Source: JAHJRN01 sp043805355
GTDB lineage: Bacteria > Patescibacteriota > Patescibacteriia > 2-12-FULL-60-25
Length of the DNA: 9,089 nt
NCBI GenBank assembly: GCA_043805355.1
Contig: JAZDIB010000010.1
Span: forward strand, 1 to 9,089
Reading direction: 5' to 3'
Position numbers and translations under genes: made by a program. Shown here in pieces: positions 6,562 to 9,089 of this stretch (positions are counted from its first letter, which is position 1; the number at the start of each line of letters is the position of its first letter). The notes under the pieces are model-generated. The model was given only the letters and a program-made list of their open reading frames with translations. It did no database searches and was not told the origin of the DNA.

Positions 6562-6702
6562 TTATTTCATTGCGATACCGATGAGGATGATGATGCCGAC
6601 GATGACCGCGAGGCACCCGACGCAACAGACCTTCCACCACGGCCGCCCCTCCCGTATCTCCAAACCCACGTGAGGCGGCGTCCCGGGGGTTTCTTGGACC
6701 AT
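6562..6702 (-). CDS. Small single-helix membrane protein, 46 residues
   Basis: A short gene starting with ATG at 6702 and ending with TAA at 6562. Its N-terminal 24 residues are polar and proline-rich (VQETPGTPPHVGLEIREGRP). They are followed by WWKVCCVGC (22-30) and a very hydrophobic helix of about 18 residues (AVIVGIIILIGIAMK) ending in lysine. One transmembrane segment is clear. The two tryptophans, a lysine and three cysteines (C26, C27, C30) at the membrane edge are notable, since a CCxxC cluster could be acylated, bind metal or be redox active. No family is recognised. Support comes from the coherent membrane-protein composition, from a promoter ending 11 bases before the ATG, and from the lipoprotein-like gene starting 17 bases downstream on the same strand, which suggests an operon and perhaps a joint envelope role. 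There is no clear ribosome-binding site. Confidence 0.6.
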   Translation of the reverse strand: MVQETPGTPPHVGLEIREGRPWWKVCCVGCLAVIVGIIILIGIAMK

Positions 6703-6713
6703 ATGTAGGGAAA

Positions 6714-6742
6714 AGCGTAGCGCGACCGGCGTCGACAGGCAA
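6714..6742 (-). promoter_or_regulatory. Promoter of the small membrane protein/lipoprotein-like unit
   Basis: Minus strand: -35 TTGCCT (6742-6737, 4 of 6), a 17-bp spacer, and -10 TACGCT (6719-6714), the same -10 as the rlmD-like promoter. Predicted transcription start is about 4-6 bases before the ATG at 6702, so the leader would be very short. The -35 overlaps the first units of the 7-bp repeat array. Confidence 0.45.
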
Positions 6743-6769
6743 CTGCCGACCGCTCACTACCAACCACCA
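6735..6769. repeat. Degenerate 7-bp tandem array, five units
   Basis: Units begin at 6735, 6742, 6749, 6756 and 6763. Every unit starts with AC and most have C at position 6; the last two, ACTACCA and ACCACCA, differ at two positions. It lies between the divergent small-membrane-protein and peroxiredoxin genes and overlaps the -35 region of both. It resembles the short heptanucleotide tandem repeats described in cyanobacteria only in period, not in sequence. Confidence 0.55.
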
Positions 6770-6780
6770 GCTCTTTGGGC

Positions 6781-6786
6781 TACACT
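6781..6786 (+). promoter_or_regulatory. Candidate -10 box of the peroxiredoxin-SOD operon
   Basis: TACACT (4 of 6 to consensus, fitting TAnnnT) lies 12 bases before the peroxiredoxin ATG at 6799. No acceptable -35 is found at 16-18 bp; that position is taken by the 7-bp repeat array. Either the promoter depends on an activator or the call is wrong. Confidence 0.4.
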
Positions 6787-6798
6787 GGCCGGAAAGAT

Positions 6799-7248
6799 AT
6801 GCCTCCATCCATCGATCTCGCGGTCGGCGATAATGCCCCCCTCTTTACCCTGCCGGACCAAGATGGCCATAAGGTGTCCTTGGCGGATTTCAAGGGAAAG
6901 AAGAACGTCGTACTCATCTTCTACCCCGGCGACATGACCCCGGGCTGCACCATGCAGCTCTGTTCCATCCGCGACGACTGGTCCAAGTTCGCGAAACGGG
7001 ATGCGGTCGTCTACGGCGTGAACCACGGCGACGCGGAGAGCCATCAGGCCTTCGTCGAGAAATACCGATTCCCGTTCCCGCTGCTTATCGACGCGAACAA
7101 GAAGGTAAGCGAAGCGTACGGTGCCGTGAGGCCCATCTTCAGGACCAAGGTCATCCGACGCACCGTCGTGGTCGTCGACAAGGAAGGAAACATCGTCTAT
7201 CTCCGCCGCGGCATGCCGAAGGATGCGGATATCCTGAAAGCGATATGA
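6799..7248 (+). CDS. Peroxiredoxin, PrxQ/BCP-like (AhpC/TSA family)
   Basis: A 149-residue thiol peroxidase that reduces hydrogen peroxide and organic hydroperoxides in the cytoplasm. The core motif YPGDMTPGCTMQLC gives the peroxidatic cysteine C50 within P43-x3-T47-x2-C. A second cysteine, C55, lies five residues later, the C-x4-C spacing of atypical two-cysteine PrxQ/BCP enzymes, where C50 and C55 form an intramolecular disulfide. The conserved arginine appears in IRRTVVVVDKEG. The usual glutamate of the CTxE motif is glutamine here (Q53), a small deviation. Length is typical for BCP (about 150). The ATG at 6799 starts directly before the usual GDxAPxFxLPDQDG opening; the upstream in-frame ATG at 6775 precedes the -10 box. 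GGAAAG about seven bases upstream may be a weak ribosome site. The stop overlaps the SOD start as ATGA, so peroxide and superoxide defences are translated together. The reductant may be the nearby glutaredoxin (inference). Confidence 0.92.
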   Translation: MPPSIDLAVGDNAPLFTLPDQDGHKVSLADFKGKKNVVLIFYPGDMTPGCTMQLCSIRDDWSKFAKRDAVVYGVNHGDAESHQAFVEKYRFPFPLLIDANKKVSEAYGAVRPIFRTKVIRRTVVVVDKEGNIVYLRRGMPKDADILKAI

Positions 7249-7829
7249 ACCCACTCCCGTTCTCCAAGCCGCTCGACGGCATCGGCGCGAACACCCTCGC
7301 CATCCATCACGACAAGCTGTACGCGGGATACGTCGCGAAGAAGGACGAGATCGAGACGAAACTCGCGACGCTCCTGAAGGGCGACCTCTCGTCCGCGAAC
7401 GCGACATACTCGGACCTGCGCGGCCTGAAGGACAGCGAGACGTTCGCGGTGAACGGCGTCTACCTCCATGAGAGATATTTCGACATGCTCGGCGGCGATG
7501 GCGTCCCGACCGGCCCGCTCGCCGATGCGCTCGCTGCGGCGTTCGGCTCGGTCGACGCGTTCGTCGCGGCCATGACCGCCTGCGCCATGGCGAGCCGCGG
7601 CTGGACCGTCCTCGCCTGGGACACGCACGACAAGACGTTCCGCATCGTGAACGGCGACGCGCATAACCACGGCGGCGTCTGGGGATGCCTGCCCGTCATC
7701 GTCCTCGACGTCTACGAGCACGCCTATTTCATCGACCACGGGTCCGACCGGAAATCCTATCTCGCCGCGTTCTGGAAAAACCTCGACTGGGCGAAGGCGA
7801 ACAAGGCGTACGAGGCGGCGGTCGTGTAG
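7245..7829 (+). CDS. Superoxide dismutase, Fe/Mn family
   Basis: A 194-residue enzyme that converts superoxide to oxygen and hydrogen peroxide, the latter then a substrate for the upstream peroxiredoxin. Metal ligands are H21 (in IHHDKLYAGYV), H75 (NGVYLHERYF), D155 and H159 (LDVYEHAYF), and the gateway tyrosine is Y29. No signal peptide is seen, so it is cytoplasmic. Several usual residues differ. The KHHxxYV segment reads KLYAGYV. The signature DVWEHAYY reads DVYEHAYF. The position four before H75 is G71 (manganese type, not the iron-type Gln). The residue 15 before D155 is H140, where Fe enzymes have Ala and Mn enzymes place Gln by structure. A His there is known in archaeal and mycobacterial iron SODs, so iron or mixed metal use is likely. 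The start is set by the ATGA overlap with the peroxiredoxin. The stop codon lies inside a 7-bp repeat unit. Confidence 0.92.
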   Translation: MNPLPFSKPLDGIGANTLAIHHDKLYAGYVAKKDEIETKLATLLKGDLSSANATYSDLRGLKDSETFAVNGVYLHERYFDMLGGDGVPTGPLADALAAAFGSVDAFVAAMTACAMASRGWTVLAWDTHDKTFRIVNGDAHNHGGVWGCLPVIVLDVYEHAYFIDHGSDRKSYLAAFWKNLDWAKANKAYEAAVV

Positions 7830-7856
7830 CGTCAAGCGTGTAACGTGTAGCGTCGG
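7822..7856. repeat. Degenerate 7-bp tandem array after the SOD gene (left block)
   Basis: Units at 7822, 7829, 7836, 7843 and 7850 share nCGTnnn, with three copies ending CGTGTA. The 11-mer CGTGTAGCGTC occurs exactly twice (7823-7833 and 7844-7854). The first unit overlaps the last codons and TAG stop of the SOD gene. Confidence 0.65.
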
Positions 7857-7861
7857 AAATC

Positions 7862-7891
7862 AAAACGTGCAGCCTTCGACGCTGCACGTTT
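7862..7891. terminator. Bidirectional hairpin between convergent SOD and glutaredoxin genes
   Basis: An 11-bp perfect stem (7863-7873 with 7881-7891) and a 7-base loop. The flanking A's on the left and T's on the right (AAAA and TTT) give a short U-tract on both strands, so it can end transcripts from both genes. The U-tracts are short, so efficiency is uncertain. Confidence 0.65.
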
Positions 7892-7913
7892 CACGTTTCA
7901 AGCCTTACGCCTT
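7865..7913. repeat. Degenerate 7-bp array at the 3' end of the glutaredoxin gene (right block)
   Basis: In steps of seven from 7865, units include ACGTGCA, two identical ACGTTTC (7886-7892, 7893-7899), AAGCCTT (7900) and ACGCCTT (7907). The last two units contain the glutaredoxin stop codon (7905-7907) and the final codons. The right arm of the hairpin is built from these units. Confidence 0.55.
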
Positions 7914-8153
7914 GGCCTTCTCGGACTTCTTGAGTTCCTTCTCGAGCGCCTCGCGGTTCCAGCCGACGACGATCGTCCCGTCGATCTCGACGACAGGGAC
8001 GCCCATCTGTCCGGACTTCTTCACCATGTCGTTGGCAGAGGCGGGATCGGCGGCGACGTTGATCTCGGTGTACTTCACGCCCTTCTCCTCAAGATATTCC
8101 TTGGCGAGTTTGCAGTACGGGCATGTCGGGGTCGAGTAGACGATGACGTTCAT
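7905..8153 (-). CDS. Glutaredoxin-like protein, YruB type
   Basis: An 82-residue thioredoxin-fold protein for thiol-disulfide exchange in the cytoplasm. The active site CPYC (C11-C14) follows the first strand VIVYSTPT. GQMGVPVVEIDG (48-59) holds the cis-proline P53, and IVVGWNREALEKEL completes the fold. The pattern fits the YruB-type small glutaredoxins, close to NrdH. The C-terminus is a short lysine-rich tail. The start is the ATG at 8153, because TGAGGA (8166-8161) sits seven bases upstream; in-frame starts at 8174 and 8222 would add non-conserved residues. It converges on the peroxiredoxin-SOD operon and shares a bidirectional hairpin with it. It is a plausible electron donor for the peroxiredoxin or a ribonucleotide reductase, but the sequence does not show which. 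It has its own good promoter. Confidence 0.92.
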   Translation of the reverse strand: MNVIVYSTPTCPYCKLAKEYLEEKGVKYTEINVAADPASANDMVKKSGQMGVPVVEIDGTIVVGWNREALEKELKKSEKAKA

Positions 8154-8160
8154 AGGATGG

Positions 8161-8190
8161 TCCTCAAAGGACATTGTTGACGCAAGTATA
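8161..8190 (-). promoter_or_regulatory. Promoter and ribosome-binding site of the glutaredoxin gene
   Basis: Minus strand: extended -10 TGG-TATACT (hexamer 8190-8185, 5 of 6). A weak -35, TCCACA, lies 18 bp further upstream (8214-8209, 4 of 6). Transcription would start near 8178, leaving a leader of about 25 bases with the Shine-Dalgarno TGAGGA (8166-8161) seven bases from the ATG. Confidence 0.65.
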
Positions 8191-8388
8191 CCACACCGCG
8201 TCTCACGATGTGGATAAGACATCCGTCATCCTCCCCGAAGGGGTCACGCCGGAGGCGTGAGAAGCCGACGTCGCGTCGGCTGAAGGACCTTCATCATAGA
8301 CTCGCTGCCGAGAGCATCAAAGGAATTTCTTCCTGATGTCCCCGACGGGTGTTCCATCTGGAAGATCCTTCGGTCGCTCCGCTTCCCC
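8191..8388. other. Gene-free hairpin-rich intergenic region
   Basis: About 200 bases between the glutaredoxin promoter and the rfbD stop. No credible gene is seen on either strand. The minus-strand frame across 8294-8668 is a shadow of rfbD extended by chance. Besides the repeats listed separately there are two small hairpins: CATCA/TGATG closing an inner GGAA/TTCC stem (8315-8338), and TTCC/GGAA (8352-8363). No terminator with a T-run is seen after rfbD. Confidence 0.6.
8225..8292 (+). repeat. Palindromic repeat element, copy A, with three internal hairpins
   Basis: Begins GTCATCCT (8225-8232) and ends GAAGGACCTTC (8282-8292). Inside are CCCC/GGGG (8233-8243), a 7-bp stem (8244-8250 with 8254-8260) and an 8-bp stem (8263-8270 with 8274-8281), each with a 3-base loop. 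TCCT (8229-8232) can pair with AGGA (8284-8287) to close a cloverleaf-like fold. Confidence 0.6.
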
Positions 8389-8398
8389 TCAGGATGAC
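8361..8398 (-). repeat. Palindromic repeat element, copy B, inverted and overlapping the rfbD end
   Basis: Read on the minus strand it begins GTCATCCT (8398-8391) and ends GAAGGATCTTC (8371-8361), matching both ends of copy A (8 of 8 and 10 of 11). The core is shorter and different. The rfbD stop TGA (8391-8389) starts on the last base of the GTCATCCT terminus. Confidence 0.6.
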
Positions 8399-9089
8399 AT
8401 GTTCAGATATTCCCCCAGCGCGTCCTCCCATCGCCGCATCGGCGGCAGCTTCGTACATCGCAAAACGGAATAGCGAGGGCGTTGCGCCAATCGCGGGAAG
8501 GCGTCGGTCGTGCAGGGCGTGACGTCGACAGACATGCCGGCGAGCTCGAAGATCCTCTTCGCAAATCCGTACCACGTGCACGTCCCGTCGTTCACGATAT
8601 GATATGCACCGTGCGGCGCATCTTCCGCGAGCAGGGACCAGGCGCGGTCCGCGACATCCTTGGTGCACGTCGGGCTCCCGGTCTGGTCATCCACGACCGT
8701 CACGCTCCCCTTCTCCGCGCCGAGCCGCAACATCGTGTCCACGAAATGTTTCCCGTGCGGTCCATAGAGCCAGGCGATGCGGAACAGGTACCACTTCGGA
8801 TAGGGAGACGTGAACAGCGCCTCCTCGCCCTGCCGCTTCGTCTCGCCGTACCAGTTGAGCGGATCCTTGCCGCGGTCCGATTCGACATACCCCTCTTCGC
8901 GCGACCCGTCGAACACGTAATCGGTGCTGATGTGGATGAGCGTCGCGCCGATGTCCGCGCACGCGTCGAGCAGATGCTTCGGGCCGAGCGCGTTGACGCG
9001 ATGCGCGGCGTCGCGGTCCGTCTCGGCCTTATCCACGTTCGTGTACGCCGCGGCGTTCAGGACCACGTCGGGTCGGAGTTCCGACAGCT
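8389..9089 (-). CDS. rfbD: dTDP-4-dehydrorhamnose reductase (RmlD/RfbD), 5' end cut by window edge
   Basis: Short-chain dehydrogenase that performs the last step of dTDP-L-rhamnose synthesis, reducing dTDP-4-dehydro-L-rhamnose with NAD(P)H for surface polysaccharide. About 233 residues are present. The start and the N-terminal GxxGxxG nucleotide-binding loop (roughly 55-65 residues) lie beyond base 9089. Family marks are PDVVLNAAAYTNVDKAE, STDYVFDG (with the catalytic serine/threonine region), the catalytic Tyr-x3-Lys in NWYGETKRQGE, FRIAWLYGPHGKHFV, DQTGSPTCTKDVA and the C-terminal RPRYSVLRCTKL before the closing WEDALGEYL. The GTG at 9066 is an internal valine, not a start. The last residues MSS and the stop come from a repeat element, so the original C-terminus may have differed slightly. 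Together with the GT2 gene it hints at rhamnose-containing glycans, though they are not in one operon here. Confidence 0.93.
   Translation of the reverse strand, partial: LSELRPDVVLNAAAYTNVDKAETDRDAAHRVNALGPKHLLDACADIGATLIHISTDYVFDGSREEGYVESDRGKDPLNWYGETKRQGEEALFTSPYPKWYLFRIAWLYGPHGKHFVDTMLRLGAEKGSVTVVDDQTGSPTCTKDVADRAWSLLAEDAPHGAYHIVNDGTCTWYGFAKRIFELAGMSVDVTPCTTDAFPRLAQRPRYSVLRCTKLPPMRRWEDALGEYLNMSS

Noticed and set aside
6757..7835. Minus-strand frames opposite the peroxiredoxin and SOD genes
   Set aside because: The plus strand carries complete enzymes with all catalytic residues; the antisense products show no motif.
7822..7913. CRISPR array
   Set aside because: Units are 7 bp, degenerate and without spacers, and there are no cas genes nearby.
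8225..8292. tRNA-like cloverleaf
   Set aside because: It has three hairpins and a short closing stem but no 7-bp acceptor stem, no TTC arm and 3-base loops. Better read as a palindromic repeat element.
8294..8668. 124-residue minus-strand frame across the rfbD end and the intergenic region
   Set aside because: Out of frame with rfbD, Arg/Cys/His-rich, and runs through repeat sequence.
1..9089. A new defence, toxin-antitoxin or mobile system
   Set aside because: No nuclease, toxin, transposase, integrase or phage gene is visible. The genes are housekeeping, envelope and redox functions, with two unknowns that show no such features.

Overview
The window is GC-rich (clearly above 50 % by eye), densely packed bacterial DNA carrying 11 genes, two of them cut by the window edges. 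The gene style points to a Candidate Phyla Radiation (Patescibacteria) genome or similar streamlined bacterium: repeated 4-base ATGA gene overlaps, short intergenic gaps, small hypothetical proteins, a MurJ with an unusual pore signature, and a minimal redox set. This lineage call is an inference from gene style, not a phylogeny.

Layout. (1) Bases 1-2695, minus strand: an operon reading TrmH/SpoU-type RNA methyltransferase, GT2 glycosyltransferase, lipid II flippase MurJ (3' end outside the window). Both junctions are ATGA overlaps, and the operon starts at a sigma70-like promoter with almost no leader. (2) Bases 2734-3330, minus strand: a single hypothetical gene with its own promoter, Shine-Dalgarno site and intrinsic terminator. 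(3) Bases 3338-5581, plus strand: an rlmD-type rRNA uracil methyltransferase followed by the GTPase era, both for ribosome maturation; the first appears leaderless. (4) Bases 5585-6742, minus strand: a 46-residue single-helix membrane protein followed by an unknown membrane-anchored/lipoprotein-like protein. (5) Bases 6781-7829, plus strand: an antioxidant pair, PrxQ/BCP-like peroxiredoxin and Fe/Mn superoxide dismutase, joined by an ATGA overlap; a YruB-type glutaredoxin converges on it from the minus strand (7905-8153). (6) Bases 8154-8388: a gene-free stretch full of hairpins with two inverted copies of a short repeat. (7) Bases 8389-9089, minus strand: dTDP-4-dehydrorhamnose reductase (rfbD), its 5' end outside the window.

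How it fits together. The cell-wall and polysaccharide genes (MurJ, GT2, RfbD) serve the envelope; TrmH, RlmD and Era serve RNA modification and ribosome assembly; Prx, SOD and glutaredoxin form a small oxidative-stress locus. I see no defence system, mobile-element gene, CRISPR array, rRNA or tRNA. The least ordinary signals lie between genes: degenerate 7-bp periodic repeats on both sides of the antioxidant operon that also supply stop codons and a bidirectional hairpin; an inverted repeat pair that supplies the rfbD stop codon; a divergent promoter pair with matched 10-bp boxes in both spacers; and promoters that imply leaderless transcripts. Within proteins, the SOD and MurJ active-site substitutions are the most notable.
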